A stretch of 64,000 bases of DNA from Enterobacter hormaechei subsp. hoffmannii (lineage in GTDB: Bacteria; Pseudomonadota; Gammaproteobacteria; Enterobacterales; Enterobacteriaceae). Positions 18,159 through 28,713 of this stretch are shown piece by piece (the stretch's first letter is position 1; every line of letters starts with the position of its first letter). Under the pieces are notes generated by a model that ran no database searches, was not told the origin of the DNA, and was given only the letters and a program-made list of their open reading frames with translations. Position numbers and translations under genes: made by a program. The stretch covers positions 2,356,001 to 2,420,000 of the forward strand of contig NZ_CP017186.1 in the NCBI RefSeq assembly GCF_001729745.1, written 5' to 3'.

Positions 18159-19552
18159 CGTAATTTATCTCCAATTAAAAACTCCAGCGCGGCATCCAGA
18201 CGGATATGCGGCAATGGCTGGTCAACGTTCATGCTCTGCGGACGGAAGTCTTCAAACTGAAAACCCTGGCTTTGCCAGAAAGCCTGGCCCGGCAGACGTG
18301 GGGGAACTTCGCCCGGATAGACCGTGAGCGGCTCACCGTCGCTGAGTCGGTTGCCCCGCAGGGCCGGAATTTTCTCGCCATTCACGTCAATCAACCCACT
18401 CTGCGTAGCCTGTACGGACGCCAGACCCAGACAATCCATACTAATCCCTTCGAACGCCGCGTTCTGCCAGGCATCCTGCACCAGCTGTTGCAGCAGGGAT
18501 ACCATGTTGGCGTGCTGATCGACCGTCACATGATCAGCTTTTGTGGCGGCAAACAGCAGCTTGTCGATGACCGGCGAGAATAAACGGCGAAACAGCGTAC
18601 GCTGGCCATAATGAAAACTTTGCATCAGCTGCGTCAGCGCCAGCCGCATATCATTGAACGCCTGCGGCCCGCTGTTGAGGGGTTGCAGGCAGTCCACCAG
18701 CACGATCTGGCGGTCAAAGCGTAAAAAATGATTTTTATAAAAACCCTTAACCACCTTCTCACAGTAATAATTGTATCGCTCGCGGAGCATACCGGCGTTG
18801 GTGGTCTTGTCTGCCTGCGCCAGCTTCGATTCGCCGATGCGGTCAACGTCCGGCCACGGGAAAAACTGTAGCGCGGGAGCACCGGCTAGATCTCCCGGCA
18901 GAACAAAACGGCCCGGCTGAATAAAATGCAGCCCCTCCTGCTTGCACTGATGCAGGTAATCCGTCCAGGCCTGGGCTATCACGGCCAGACGGTTTTCATC
19001 CGCCGGCGCCAGCGGATCCAGCCCTTCGCAAAGCTGGCGCCATTTGGTCGACCACTCTGCCCGCTGCCCCTGCAACAGACCGGTCATCTGCCGGGACCAG
19101 CTCAGGTAATCCTGCGCCAGCATCGGTAAATCGAGCAGCCATTCTCCCGGATAATCCACAATTTCGAGATACAGCGTGGACGTTTCTTTGAAGTGACGCA
19201 TCAGGGATTCATTCGAGCGAAAACGAAGCGCAAGGCGAATTTCGCTCACGCCACGCGTCGGGGTGGGCCAGGCGGGAGGCTCCCCGTATAACTGTGCCAG
19301 ACCTTCATCATAGGTGAAACGGGGGATGCCAAAATCACGTTGCGGTACGCGTTTTACGCCTAACAATCGCTCCTCGCGCACCGCGCTAAGCAGTGGCAGG
19401 CGCGCCCCAGCATGCAGGTTCAACAGCTGATTGACCATCGCCGTAATGAATGCCGTCTTACCGCTGCGGCTCAGCCCGGTAACGGCAAGACGCAGATGGC
19501 GATCAACGCCACGGTTCACCAGAGAATTGAATTCGTTTTTAAGTCGCTTCAT
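18155..19552 (-). CDS. ycjX: P-loop protein YcjX (DUF463, GTPase-like)
   Basis: The 465-residue protein starts [20 protein letters not shown] as in E. coli YcjX. A Walker A motif ([10 protein letters not shown]) lies at 26-35, and LVDCLQPL near 272 may serve as the Walker B region. Its family is nucleotide-binding with unknown physiological role, probably working with membrane protein YcjF. Upstream is a 155-bp gap shared with the divergent ycjW. Confidence 0.93.
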   Translation of the reverse strand: MKRLKNEFNSLVNRGVDRHLRLAVTGLSRSGKTAFITAMVNQLLNLHAGARLPLLSAVREERLLGVKRVPQRDFGIPRFTYDEGLAQLYGEPPAWPTPTRGVSEIRLALRFRSNESLMRHFKETSTLYLEIVDYPGEWLLDLPMLAQDYLSWSRQMTGLLQGQRAEWSTKWRQLCEGLDPLAPADENRLAVIAQAWTDYLHQCKQEGLHFIQPGRFVLPGDLAGAPALQFFPWPDVDRIGESKLAQADKTTNAGMLRERYNYYCEKVVKGFYKNHFLRFDRQIVLVDCLQPLNSGPQAFNDMRLALTQLMQSFHYGQRTLFRRLFSPVIDKLLFAATKADHVTVDQHANMVSLLQQLVQDAWQNAAFEGISMDCLGLASVQATQSGLIDVNGEKIPALRGNRLSDGEPLTVYPGEVPPRLPGQAFWQSQGFQFEDFRPQSMNVDQPLPHIRLDAALEFLIGDKLR

Positions 19553-19707
19553 CGCCGTCCTTCATTGTCTGGAACCCTGAACAAAGTCACTTCAGAATAC
19601 AGTAAATTGGGGCAGATCGTTGATTATCAATTCTTAATTATTGCTATTGCCGTTTTCTCTCCAGTAAGATGGACGCAATTGCTGTCCGTCTGGAGTGAGT
19701 AAGGTGT

Positions 19708-20718
19708 ATGTCACCCACCATCTATGATATTGCCCGCGTTGCTGGCGTTTCGAAATCAACCGTGTCACGCGTTCTGAATAAACAAACGAATATTTCTCCT
19801 GAAGCGCGTGAAAAGGTGTTGAAGGCGATAGATGAGTTAAATTACCAACCTAATAAACTTGCCCGCGCACTCACCTCTTCTGGCTTCGACGCCATTATGG
19901 TTATTTCGACCCGCTCAACCAAGACCACTGCAGGAAATCCCTTTTTCTCAGATGTACTGCATGCCATTACGGCAAAAGCAGAAGAAGAAGGTTTTGATGT
20001 TATTTTACAAACGTCCAAAAGCAGTGAAGATGATCTGCAAAAATGCGTGGGTAAAATAAAGCAGAAGATGATCAAAGGCATCATCATGCTAAGCTCGCCG
20101 GCGAACGAGTCGTTTTTCTCGACGCTGGATGAATACGGTGTGCCCGTGGTCGTCATTGGTAAAGTGGAAGGAAATTACCAGAATATCTATTCTGTCGACA
20201 CGGATAATTTCCGCGACAGCGCCATATTAACAGACTCGTTTATCACGCATGGCCGCACCAAAATTGCCTGCCTGCATGCCCCGCTCGATTATCACGTCTC
20301 TATCGATCGCCTGGCGGGTTATAAATTCAGCCTTGAGAAACACGGCATCGAAATTAACCCGACCTGGGTTATCGATGGCGGCTATACCCATGAAAGCGCG
20401 CTTCAGGCGGCCTGCCAGCTACTCTCCTCAGACAACCCGCCCGATGCGGTTTTTGCGACTGATAGCATGAAATTGCTGAGTCTTTATCGTGCCGCGGATG
20501 CGCTAAATCTGGCGATCCCGGAACAGGTCGCAATGGCAGGATACAGCGACCCGATGCTATCTCTCATTTTAACCCCTGCACCAGGCGGCTTTGATATCCC
20601 CACGAAAAAGCTGGGCGAAGAGAGCTGCGATTTGTTGTTCAGGTGCATTGCGGATAAACCTGCGCCGCATAAGGTATTGGTTGAAACACATTTTTCAGAT
20701 GCAGCTTCGTTACGCTAA
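19708..20718 (+). CDS. ycjW: LacI-family regulator YcjW
   Basis: The 336-residue protein has an N-terminal LacI helix-turn-helix ([20 protein letters not shown], residues 5-24) and a periplasmic-binding-protein-like effector domain. It lies beside the ycj sugar operon and is its expected repressor. Two identical 14-bp operators with a central CG step (33449-33462 and 23507-23520) are its likely sites. The effector is not evident from sequence. AAGGTG precedes the ATG. It converges on ompG. Confidence 0.92.
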   Translation: MSPTIYDIARVAGVSKSTVSRVLNKQTNISPEAREKVLKAIDELNYQPNKLARALTSSGFDAIMVISTRSTKTTAGNPFFSDVLHAITAKAEEEGFDVILQTSKSSEDDLQKCVGKIKQKMIKGIIMLSSPANESFFSTLDEYGVPVVVIGKVEGNYQNIYSVDTDNFRDSAILTDSFITHGRTKIACLHAPLDYHVSIDRLAGYKFSLEKHGIEINPTWVIDGGYTHESALQAACQLLSSDNPPDAVFATDSMKLLSLYRAADALNLAIPEQVAMAGYSDPMLSLILTPAPGGFDIPTKKLGEESCDLLFRCIADKPAPHKVLVETHFSDAASLR

Positions 20719-20720
20719 AA

Positions 20721-20742
20721 ACCAGGGGCAAACGCCCCTGGT
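20721..20742 (-). terminator. Terminator between ycjW and ompG
   Basis: ACCAGGGGC-AAAC-and complement forms a 9-bp stem. On the minus strand four Ts directly follow it, suiting ompG; on the plus strand it may also end ycjW transcripts. Confidence 0.8.
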
Positions 20743-20751
20743 ATAACGTCA

Positions 20752-21666
20752 TCAGAACGCGTAATTGACGCCGACACCCGCATAGTGGAAGCGGTCGCTC
20801 TCGCCTTCGTCATGATTTTCCCATTCGTAGGCATACTCGAGCGTCATGGAAAGGCCATTCGCAAAGTCATAAGCATAGAGCAGACCCAGTCGGTTGAAGT
20901 CATGCCCTTCACGAGTTGGATCGTCCTGCCAGTCCCAGTTTGACCAGCGATCGAGCCCCAGACGGGTGTAAGGTGTAAGCGTTGTCTGGCCTAATGAAAC
21001 AGGCAGGTAGGCACGAATCTCCTGGGTGGAGAATTCACCGTTATTACGTGAACTGTCCATATTGAAGCCACGCTCTAAATAGTAGTTAACTTTTGCAGAG
21101 ACGGTTTCGTTTATTGTCCAGGTAAATCCGGTTTCCGTTTCGACGCGGCTGTCAGAATAACCGGTTTTTCCCAGGTCATTCGCAAACTGGTACATGGCAA
21201 ACCAACCGCCAAAACGCCAGTCATCTGTTAATTTCACATCCCAGTCAGGCTGAATTTTATAGCGCTGCATATTAGCACTACCGTCTTTCGCACCGTGCTC
21301 ATCTTTAAAATGATATCCATAATTACGGAAACCGCCCGTAAGACCCAGCGTAAAATCCTCTGTGCCAATGAAGCGATACCGTAATTCAAATTCAGGACGA
21401 TCGAAATAGGTGCCGCGCGTCATGCTGCTGTAATCAACCGGGCCTTCCTGATACATCGCCAGTGAAATTGTCCACGCATCATACGTGGCGTTAAACCACA
21501 CGGAAGGTTCATATAATCCATCTTTATCGTCGCCCTGACCTTCGACGTTTTCAATTTCATACATGGCACCAATATTAAATTCCCACTGTTTGGTTGACTC
21601 TGTTGCTTGCGCGCAGCTTACCCCTGCGCACAGAACGAGCGCAGCACTTCTTAGTAGAGTACTCAT
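20752..21666 (-). CDS. ompG: Monomeric outer-membrane porin OmpG
   Basis: The 304-residue protein has a signal peptide (cleavage near ATA or AQA, residues 20-22) and alternating aromatic beta strands ending in an aromatic C-terminal residue (AGVGVNYAF), as in outer-membrane barrels. OmpG is a 14-strand monomeric porin for sugars. Its place beside ycjV and ycjW matches E. coli, so it probably supplies the outer-membrane route for the ycj substrate. A strong terminator separates it from ycjV, leaving under 30 bp for its own promoter. Confidence 0.93.
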   Translation of the reverse strand: MSTLLRSAALVLCAGVSCAQATESTKQWEFNIGAMYEIENVEGQGDDKDGLYEPSVWFNATYDAWTISLAMYQEGPVDYSSMTRGTYFDRPEFELRYRFIGTEDFTLGLTGGFRNYGYHFKDEHGAKDGSANMQRYKIQPDWDVKLTDDWRFGGWFAMYQFANDLGKTGYSDSRVETETGFTWTINETVSAKVNYYLERGFNMDSSRNNGEFSTQEIRAYLPVSLGQTTLTPYTRLGLDRWSNWDWQDDPTREGHDFNRLGLLYAYDFANGLSMTLEYAYEWENHDEGESDRFHYAGVGVNYAF

Positions 21667-21693
21667 TAAAATATTCCTTTATAATTAACATAC

Positions 21694-21720
21694 AAAAAAA
21701 CCGGAAACTTTCATTTCCGG
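21694..21720 (-). terminator. Strong terminator after ycjV, before ompG
   Basis: CCGGAAA-N6-TTTCCGG (21701-21720) is followed on the minus strand by seven Ts (21694-21700). It ends the ycjM-ycjV operon 13 bp after the ycjV stop. Confidence 0.92.
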
Positions 21721-21732
21721 CGAATACCTTTC

Positions 21733-22815
21733 TTATCTAATAGCTGCTTCAGTATCAGCATCGAAGAAATGGCACTTACTCATATCGAACTGGATGCCGA
21801 TATTATCTCCTGCAACGTAATCATCCGCCGCTCCCGCACGGACAACCAGTTCATGCCCGCCCACGTTGGCATAAAGCATAAATTCTGCCCCAGTCAGCTC
21901 AGCGACGCTGATCTTCGCCGCGATGTTTTCACCGCTGCGCTGTAGCGTGAGAATGTCTTCCGGACGGATCCCAAAGACGACCGCTTTGCGCTGGTAACCT
22001 TGCGCATTCAGTACGGCCAGCTTCTCCTCCGGGATCTCCAGACGCAGCGTTTCCGTCACGAAGTATCGGTCGTCGATCGCGCCACGAATGAAGTTCATCG
22101 CAGGTGAACCAATAAAGCCTGCAACGAACATATTCGCCGGCTCGTTGTAAACCTGCTTCGGCGCGCCCACCTGCTGGATGATGCCGTCTTTTAAAATCAC
22201 GATGCGGGTCGCCATGGTCATGGCTTCCGTCTGATCGTGCGTCACGTAAATCATGGTGGTATTGAGCTTCTGGTGCAGCTTGCTGATTTCAGCGCGCATC
22301 TGCACACGAAGCTTGGCATCAAGGTTTGACAGCGGTTCATCCATCAGGAAAACCCCGGCTTCACGCACTATCGCCCTGCCTAACGCCACGCGCTGACGCT
22401 GACCACCTGACAATGCGCCAGGTTTACGCTGGAGATAGTCGCGTAAACCCAGGATCTGGGCCGCCCAGCTAACACGTTCTTCGATGATGGAAGGTGCTAT
22501 TTTTTGCATCTTCAGACCAAACGCCATGTTGTCGTAGACCGTCATATGCGGATAGAGCGCATAGTTCTGGAAGACCATTGCGATATCACGGGACTTGGCG
22601 GGAACATCATTCATACAAACCCCGTCAATAATCAGTTCACCTGCGCTGATCTCCTCAAGGCCGGCAATCATTCGCAGCGTCGTGGATTTCCCACAGCCCG
22701 ATGGACCGACGAAGACGATAAATTCTTTATCTTCAATCTCGAGATTGAAATCCTTAACCACGTGGACCTGGTTATCATAGATTTTCTGAATGTGTTTCAG
22801 AGACAGTTGAGCCAT
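21733..22815 (-). CDS. ycjV: Sugar ABC transporter ATP-binding protein YcjV, intact
   Basis: The 360-residue protein is a MalK/UgpC-type ATPase. Walker A is GPSGCGKST (38-46), the signature is LSGGQRQR (about 135-142) and Walker B is VFLMDEPLSNLD. The C-terminal TOBE regulatory region (about 240-360) is complete. It should energise the YcjN-YcjO-YcjP importer. The E. coli K-12 copy is annotated as a pseudogene, as I recall; this copy shows no interruption. Confidence 0.95.
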   Translation of the reverse strand: MAQLSLKHIQKIYDNQVHVVKDFNLEIEDKEFIVFVGPSGCGKSTTLRMIAGLEEISAGELIIDGVCMNDVPAKSRDIAMVFQNYALYPHMTVYDNMAFGLKMQKIAPSIIEERVSWAAQILGLRDYLQRKPGALSGGQRQRVALGRAIVREAGVFLMDEPLSNLDAKLRVQMRAEISKLHQKLNTTMIYVTHDQTEAMTMATRIVILKDGIIQQVGAPKQVYNEPANMFVAGFIGSPAMNFIRGAIDDRYFVTETLRLEIPEEKLAVLNAQGYQRKAVVFGIRPEDILTLQRSGENIAAKISVAELTGAEFMLYANVGGHELVVRAGAADDYVAGDNIGIQFDMSKCHFFDADTEAAIR

Positions 22816-22828
22816 TATTAATTCCTTA

Positions 22829-23494
22829 TCAATACGCCCGGGATGCCCAGAACGCCGTCAGGCGTTCCCAGGTCAGTTCCTGCGTTGAATGAAGTTGTAA
22901 TCCCGCATGGTTCAGGCCAGGCCCAATCCCGACCGACAGCATTCCTGCGGCGTTGATCGCATCTACCCCTGCGGCGGCATCTTCGATACCAATGGCCTCT
23001 TCTGGACGCACGTTCAGTCCTTTACAGGCTGCAAGGAAGATCTCCGGGTCCGGCTTTGAGCGGCAAATGCGCGAAGCATCGGCGCAAAAATCGAAAGCCT
23101 GATGAATACCCAACGCGTGCAAAATCCCAGGGGCATTAAGCGATACGGATGCCAGCCCAATTTTGACCTTCGCGGCGCGAATATCCGCCAGCACGTCGCG
23201 AATACCCGGGAGCAGCGAATCCTGCGTCAGTGATGCCAGCGACTGGACGTAAAGCGCGTTTTTTTTCGTTGCCAGCGCCAGGCGCTGCTCGTCACTGAAC
23301 ATCCCCTCTTTCCCGCCATGTTTCAGAATGCGCTGGAGGGAGTCCATACGGCTTATTCCCTTCAGCTGTTCGTTAAATACTTCATCGAAGGTAATACCAA
23401 TCTCCTCCGCCACGGCGCGCCAGGCCAGAAAGTGAAGATGCGCGGTATCGGTGATCACCCCGTCCAGATCGAATACAACAGCGTTAAGCGTCAT
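22829..23494 (-). CDS. ycjU: Beta-phosphoglucomutase YcjU
   Basis: The 221-residue HAD-superfamily enzyme carries the nucleophile and acid/base pair in [12 protein letters not shown] (Asp9 and Asp11) and GLASVS as motif II. It converts beta-glucose 1-phosphate, the product of kojibiose phosphorylase YcjT, to glucose 6-phosphate. The ATG at 23494 is chosen for the strong site GGAGGGG just upstream. The first 11 bp overlap the ycjT 3' end. An operator-like sequence lies 13 bp upstream of the start codon. Confidence 0.95.
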   Translation of the reverse strand: MTLNAVVFDLDGVITDTAHLHFLAWRAVAEEIGITFDEVFNEQLKGISRMDSLQRILKHGGKEGMFSDEQRLALATKKNALYVQSLASLTQDSLLPGIRDVLADIRAAKVKIGLASVSLNAPGILHALGIHQAFDFCADASRICRSKPDPEIFLAACKGLNVRPEEAIGIEDAAAGVDAINAAGMLSVGIGPGLNHAGLQLHSTQELTWERLTAFWASRAY

Positions 23495-25763
23495 GGCGCC
23501 CCTCCGTGGTAGCGGTCCCATTAACAGGTGCAAGAAAGTCCTTATACGCGCAGACTTTACGCCCTGATACATGCAGCGTTTTACCCCACAGCGTCAACGT
23601 GACAGGTGCGGTAGTCTCAATGGTTAACTGGTCATTTTCACAGTTAATGTGCATTGTTGCGTCCCGCCACCGCAGCGGGAAGGCGAGTTTCTGCCAGTGA
23701 ACAGGCAGTTTCGGTGAAAGATGCAGCTCCCCTTCGCTAATGTGCAGGCCAGCAAACCCCTGAATAGCGCCCAACCAGATCGCACCGGTGGCGGCAGCAT
23801 GAATACCGTCATCACTGCTGTGTGGGTCGTCCCCCAGGTCGATGGCGATACCGTCACGCCAGAAGGCATACGCCCCCTCGGTGTCACCGCAGCGTGCGAG
23901 CACAATGCCGTGAATCGCTTTACTCAGGGATGAATCATGAATCGTACGTGGCTCGTAGAACGCCAGATTGGCGGCACATTGCTGCGGCGTAAACCGTTCC
24001 GGCAGCAGGTAGTTAAGCATCACCACATCGGCCTGCTTCAGGATCTGCATCTCGTTCACTTCCGCGCGAGAGTAATCAAGCAAAATGGTTTGCTTACCCG
24101 CTTTGGCTTTATAGCGGCTCAGATCGATGGCAGGTTTTGCCATGAAGGTATCATCCTGCGGGATCACACCGTCTGCGTCGGCCTCTGGCAGCCACAGGCG
24201 CGCCAGGAACTTCCCGGCATTCTCCGTAAAACGCGCATCTTCACGGCCAAACATCGCCATAAACTGACGCGCGCAGGCAACGTTGTGCCAGGCCAGATAG
24301 TTGGTGTAGGCGTTGTTGTTGACATGCTCGGTGTATTCATCCGGTCCGATCACGTCATGGATCTCAAGACGACCATTGATTTCCGTCGCGCGTCCCATCC
24401 AGAACGAAGCGGTTTCTATCAGTAGCGTCAGCCCCTCATTGCGCATAAAGGCATCGTCGTGTGTTGCCTGCCAGTAAGCGACCACGGCCCAGGCGATATC
24501 AGCCACGATGTGATGTTCAGCGAGTGCGGAAGCCACCTTCTGGCGAACCCCGGTGCGGATGTTAATGGCCGCGAATTCTGGCGTCTCTTCCTGTCCGCTG
24601 GCCGCACTTTCCCACGGGAACAATGCACCCGGCCAACCGTTACGGCGCGCTTTTTCCCGTGCGCCTGCCAGATTAAGCCAGCGATAGCGTAGCAGGCTGC
24701 GGGCAATCTGCGGGCGGGTAAACAGATGGAACGGCAGCAGGAAAATTTCGGTATCCCAGAAGACGTGCCCCTTGTACCCCTCACCCGTCAGCCCTTTCGC
24801 CGCAATACTGCTTCGCTCATCATGAGCAGGCGTCATTGTCGTCAGATGCCAGACGGCGTAATCCAGCGCCAGCTGATCCTGTTGCTCTGTGGAAGTCACT
24901 TCCACACGTGCGTCGCGCCAGACATCTTTCCAGGCATACGCTGAGCTTTCAAGCAACGCCTCATAACCTCTTGCCGCACAGACTTTAAGATCGGCCAGCG
25001 CGTTGCGCGCGAATGACTCCTGCGACAGCGCTTTCTCGCTACGATGAGCCACCCAGACGATCTTCTCAAGCGTGACAGTGTCACCTCTAGCAATCGTCAG
25101 CGAATGATGCACGCTGAGACGGCGGTTTTTGGCGGTGAAACAGCTGTCGCTTTTCGTCGAGAGCTGGCAATACGCCGAAACCACAACCTCAGATGCACGG
25201 TCCTGCGTTTCATACACGCCCTGCATGTAGTGCTGGTCAAAGATCCTGACCGAGATTTCATCCAGATGCTGTCTGCCGCTGTTCGTTTGTGTCGCATCTA
25301 TGCCGGTTTTCAGCACGGCCTGAGCGTCGCCATCAAGCGGTGTGATCGAGAACTGCATTGCCACTAAGGGCAACTGGTCCAGCGAAACAAAACGACGGCT
25401 CTCCAGCCGATAACGTTTCCCGTCGGGTGCACGCCAGACAACGTTGCGATGCAGTTCGCCGTTAGCAAAGGCCAGCTCGCGCTGCCATTCAAGAATTTCG
25501 CCTGACAGGAGCGTGAAATTGACGCCATCAAGCTCAACATCAATACCGGTGATATCCGGCAGATTGACCAGCTCAGTAGTCTCGTTGCGACCCGCGCAAT
25601 GATAAAGCCCCGCGAGATACATGCCTCTGGTCTGCTGGGTGTAATCTTCTTCATGCGTAGCGCGAATGCCCATGTATCCATTCCCGCATGTCATGACAGA
25701 GGCATATTTGTTCAGGCTGTGAGGACAAAAGCCCGGATCGTTTAATACAGACACGTTCAGCAT
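23484..25763 (-). CDS. ycjT: Kojibiose phosphorylase YcjT (GH65)
   Basis: The 759-residue protein has the GH65 layout: an N-terminal beta-sandwich, then an (alpha/alpha)6 barrel and a short C-terminal sheet. Conserved blocks include [17 protein letters not shown] near 325-341 and [20 protein letters not shown] near 468-487, where the Glu of PDEYTEH is the expected general acid. E. coli YcjT phosphorolyses kojibiose to beta-glucose 1-phosphate and glucose. The start overlaps the ycjS end by 7 bp. Its last codons encode a site identical to the ycjM operator. Confidence 0.95.
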   Translation of the reverse strand: MLNVSVLNDPGFCPHSLNKYASVMTCGNGYMGIRATHEEDYTQQTRGMYLAGLYHCAGRNETTELVNLPDITGIDVELDGVNFTLLSGEILEWQRELAFANGELHRNVVWRAPDGKRYRLESRRFVSLDQLPLVAMQFSITPLDGDAQAVLKTGIDATQTNSGRQHLDEISVRIFDQHYMQGVYETQDRASEVVVSAYCQLSTKSDSCFTAKNRRLSVHHSLTIARGDTVTLEKIVWVAHRSEKALSQESFARNALADLKVCAARGYEALLESSAYAWKDVWRDARVEVTSTEQQDQLALDYAVWHLTTMTPAHDERSSIAAKGLTGEGYKGHVFWDTEIFLLPFHLFTRPQIARSLLRYRWLNLAGAREKARRNGWPGALFPWESAASGQEETPEFAAINIRTGVRQKVASALAEHHIVADIAWAVVAYWQATHDDAFMRNEGLTLLIETASFWMGRATEINGRLEIHDVIGPDEYTEHVNNNAYTNYLAWHNVACARQFMAMFGREDARFTENAGKFLARLWLPEADADGVIPQDDTFMAKPAIDLSRYKAKAGKQTILLDYSRAEVNEMQILKQADVVMLNYLLPERFTPQQCAANLAFYEPRTIHDSSLSKAIHGIVLARCGDTEGAYAFWRDGIAIDLGDDPHSSDDGIHAAATGAIWLGAIQGFAGLHISEGELHLSPKLPVHWQKLAFPLRWRDATMHINCENDQLTIETTAPVTLTLWGKTLHVSGRKVCAYKDFLAPVNGTATTEGRHDA
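23507..23520 (-). promoter_or_regulatory. Internal YcjW-type operator at the ycjT/ycjU junction
   Basis: TGGTAGCGGTCCCA here is identical over 14 bp to the site at the ycjM start. It has the imperfect palindrome and central CG typical of LacI-family operators (TGGNANCGNTNCCA). It lies within the last codons of ycjT and immediately before the ycjU ribosome-binding site. Confidence 0.6.
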
Positions 25764-26812
25764 AATGTCACGCTTTCCCCTGTTTCTGCTGATTCATAAA
25801 GCGCGGCAACAAGCTGTTGTATAACCAGACCCTGTTCTGCGTCAGCGATCATAACGTGCTCTCCCAGCACATGACGCACGAAGGCATCCATACTGCGCAG
25901 ATGGCGCTGATCGTCCGCCTCTTCACGATGGAAAAGGGTTTCTAAAACACCGGCTTCGTCGTTATAGATATGCGCCGGGAACAGCGTTGCGCCTGCCTTT
26001 TCACCGCAGAAAGAGACGTTCATGATGGACTGCTCGCGGATGTTAAGCGCAAAGGAGGTGTCCAGACGCAGAACGCCGCCGTTGCAGAATTCAATCGTGC
26101 CAAACAGGGCATCTTCCACGGTAAACTGCGTAGGATCCCATTCGCCAAACTGACCGTTGTGTTTCCGGTTCCCCAGTCTCTGGAAGCTGTGCGCGGTTAC
26201 CCGCTTCACAGCCGGGAAGCCCAACACGTACATCGCAGCATCCAGCATATGAATGCCGATATCGATAAGCGGCCCGCCACCCTGGAGCGATTTATTGGTG
26301 AAAACGCCCCACCCCGGCACACCGCAGCGACGCAGCGCCTGCGCGGAAGTGAAGTAAATTTCACCGAGTGTGCCGTTCATTACCGCATCGCGCAGGAGCT
26401 GGGTGTCCAGGGCAAAGCGATGATGAAAATCATACGCAAGGACTTTTCCTGCCTTGCGCGCCGCGATGCGCATCTGGTCGGCCTGTTCCGGCGTCATTGC
26501 CGGCGGCTTTTCACACATCACATGGCAACCCGCTTCGAGAGCCGCCATCACATGTTCAAAATGGAACCGGTTAGGCGAACAGACGCTCACCACATCCGGT
26601 TTTACTTTCTGCAACATCTCGTGAGCGTCCTGCCATGCCGTTGGAATGGCATAACGTTTCGCGAACGCCTGTGCCTGCTCAAGGCGGCTGTCCATGACAG
26701 CCACCATTTGAACATCACTGCGCGTGGCGTAATACGAGGCATGCACTTTGTCTGCAACCTGCCCGGCGCCAATGATGGCGACGCGCAGAGGCAAAGGTGT
26801 AGAAGCACTCAT
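25757..26812 (-). CDS. ycjS: D-glucoside 3-dehydrogenase YcjS (Gfo/Idh/MocA family)
   Basis: The 351-residue NAD-dependent oxidoreductase has an N-terminal Rossmann motif (VAIIGAGQVADK) and the family motif CEKPPA near 99. E. coli YcjS interconverts D-glucosides and 3-keto-D-glucosides, the last step of guloside-to-glucoside conversion by YcjQ, YcjR and YcjS. Possible ATGs lie at 26833, 26824 and 26812; the last gives exactly the recalled E. coli length. It follows ycjR closely and overlaps ycjT by 7 bp. Confidence 0.93.
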   Translation of the reverse strand: MSASTPLPLRVAIIGAGQVADKVHASYYATRSDVQMVAVMDSRLEQAQAFAKRYAIPTAWQDAHEMLQKVKPDVVSVCSPNRFHFEHVMAALEAGCHVMCEKPPAMTPEQADQMRIAARKAGKVLAYDFHHRFALDTQLLRDAVMNGTLGEIYFTSAQALRRCGVPGWGVFTNKSLQGGGPLIDIGIHMLDAAMYVLGFPAVKRVTAHSFQRLGNRKHNGQFGEWDPTQFTVEDALFGTIEFCNGGVLRLDTSFALNIREQSIMNVSFCGEKAGATLFPAHIYNDEAGVLETLFHREEADDQRHLRSMDAFVRHVLGEHVMIADAEQGLVIQQLVAALYESAETGESVTLC

Positions 26813-26826
26813 CACGCTCGTCATCC

Positions 26827-27615
26827 TTAGCATTCACGCAGGTAATTGAGTGAGTCCTGATAGGCTTGAGCCGGATCGTCGGCACGAACCCGGCACTCGT
26901 ACACCACATAACCCTGATAGTTATCAGCACGCAGCTGACCGAACAGGCTGGCGAAATCAAGGCTGCCGCTGCCCGGCTGATAGCGGTGGTTATCAGCAAT
27001 ATGCACATGACCCAGCAGATCGCGGTTGTGATGCAACGCTTCCGTCAGTGAGTCTTCTTCAATGTTCATGTGGTAGAAATCACCGATGATCTGCACGTGC
27101 TTCAGGCCGTTCTCTTCGATATAACGACGCGCGTCGGCCAGGGTGTTGATCATATGATCCTGATAGCGGTTCAGCGGCTCCAGGTAGACGGTAGTACCGG
27201 TGCGCGCTGCTACCTCATCCAGCCAGCGCAGGGAAGCGCTGACCGCTTTGCGATCGCCATCCAGGCTACGTGGCGAAGTCATTGGCGGCAGACGGAAGGT
27301 AAACATCCCCCAGGCAGCCGGGACGATAATCCCTTTGCCGCCCACTTCTGCCAGCGCTTCCAGAATGCGTTCAATCTGCTGGAGACCGTTCAGGCGGCGT
27401 TCTTCGATGAAATCCCCGATCCAGCCATCGTATCCGCCACACGCCGTCGTAACCGGCAGACCGGTGGCTTTGATAGCGGCTTTCACTTCGTCGAGATGTT
27501 CAACCAGCAGCCGGCCATCTATTTCGTAGCCATCAAATCCCATCGCTTTGATGTATTTGAATTTTTCCATGATAGTGGTCGGGAAAAAGGCCTAGTTTTG
27601 TGTTGCGATTTTCAT
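26827..27615 (-). pseudogene. ycjR: YcjR sugar epimerase with in-frame amber at codon 8
   Basis: The reading frame from the ATG at 27615 has AGGA upstream and encodes MKIATQN, then a TAG stop (27594-27592), then AFFPTTIMEKFKY and onward to 26827. E. coli YcjR reads MKIGTQNQAFFPENILEKF, so TAG replaces the CAG for Gln8. Without the stop the product would be 262 residues, exactly the E. coli length. The rest is intact, with TIM-barrel metal-site blocks such as VYLEPLNRY, IGDFYHMNIEED and HVHIADNHR. An internal ATG at 27570 could start a 247-residue form but has no ribosome-binding site and would lose the first beta strand. The enzyme acts as a 3-keto-glucoside/guloside 4-epimerase. It may be inactive, suppressed or a sequencing error. 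Confidence 0.85.
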
Positions 27616-27632
27616 GATTTGCTGTCCTTAGC

Positions 27633-28685
27633 TTAAAAAGTAACGCCCATTTTGATACTGAGTTCCGGGTGCTGATCGACATACTTCATGTAGCTTTCCG
27701 GGCTGGTGGTGAAGGTGACGACCGGGTCGATCAGATCTTCACAATTGAGATAACCGTTCATCAGCAATTCCCAGCAGGTCTCTTCAATACGCTTGCGACT
27801 CCAGCGTGGATAATCCGGGTTGGGTTCACTGCATGCGCGGGAGAAGACAATCTTCGCGTTGTTGAAGTGTGCTTCGCGGCCCAGGTTGAAGCCTGCCGCA
27901 AAAGGTTTGGCGAAAGCCACGTAAGAGATCGTGCCGCCGTAGGCGAGTCCGCGCAGCGCAGATTGCAGCGCATCTGCAAAGCCGCTGGTTTCGATGATCA
28001 CATCCGCGCCCTGCTTGCCGGTCAGTTTCTTAATTTCAAGACCGACATCGGTACCGATTGGGTTCAGGCAGTGGTCTGCACCGTGACGGCGGGCGATCTC
28101 ACAGCGATGTTCAATAGGATCGACACCAATAACCACTGACGCGCCAGCTTTTTTCGCCAGCTGAATCGCAATCTGGCCAATAGCGCCCAGCCCGACAACT
28201 ACAACGAAATCCCCTACGCGGACGTTAGCATCACGCACGCCGCTCATGGCGAACTGAGCCGGATCGTAACAAACGGCGTTTTTCCAGGATGCGCCCTGCG
28301 GCATTTTGCGCAGCTTATAGTTGTTCACCGCGTTGACGATGACCGTTTCCTGCAATGGACCGTAGCAGCAAACGCTGTCGCCGATCTGGTATTCCGTTAC
28401 GTCCGCACCACATTCGATGATGTCGCCGACGATCATGTTTCCCAGCTGGCATTTACCAAATTCGATGCCGCGTGCTGCCCCCTCTTCACGTGGGGTAAAC
28501 ATCTGCCACTCGGCGTTAAACTCTTCATCAATGAACGGGCTTGCCGCGCGGAAATCCACAACTTCGGTGCCGTGTTTCGGGGCGCCATAACGGGCACGAA
28601 TCTTCACTTCATGTGCTGCAACAGGACGATCTTCGTATTCCACCAGCGCCGCTACACGAGGCGCTGTCGCAACTAATTTTTTCAT
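27633..28685 (-). CDS. ycjQ: D-guloside 3-dehydrogenase YcjQ (zinc-type MDR family)
   Basis: The 350-residue medium-chain dehydrogenase has an N-terminal GroES-like catalytic domain and a Rossmann domain with VVGLGAIGQIAIQLAKKAG near 171. E. coli YcjQ oxidises D-gulosides at C3 with NAD. Its product is then epimerised by YcjR and reduced by YcjS. The gene ends 17 bp before the ycjR start. Length equals the E. coli protein. Confidence 0.94.
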   Translation of the reverse strand: MKKLVATAPRVAALVEYEDRPVAAHEVKIRARYGAPKHGTEVVDFRAASPFIDEEFNAEWQMFTPREEGAARGIEFGKCQLGNMIVGDIIECGADVTEYQIGDSVCCYGPLQETVIVNAVNNYKLRKMPQGASWKNAVCYDPAQFAMSGVRDANVRVGDFVVVVGLGAIGQIAIQLAKKAGASVVIGVDPIEHRCEIARRHGADHCLNPIGTDVGLEIKKLTGKQGADVIIETSGFADALQSALRGLAYGGTISYVAFAKPFAAGFNLGREAHFNNAKIVFSRACSEPNPDYPRWSRKRIEETCWELLMNGYLNCEDLIDPVVTFTTSPESYMKYVDQHPELSIKMGVTF

Positions 28686-28713
28686 GACTCACTCCTTGTT
28701 AAAATCGGCCGCC

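Noticed and set aside
25970-26830. Plus-strand ORF opposite ycjS (286 codons)
   Set aside because: Shadow of ycjS, with no homology-like motifs.
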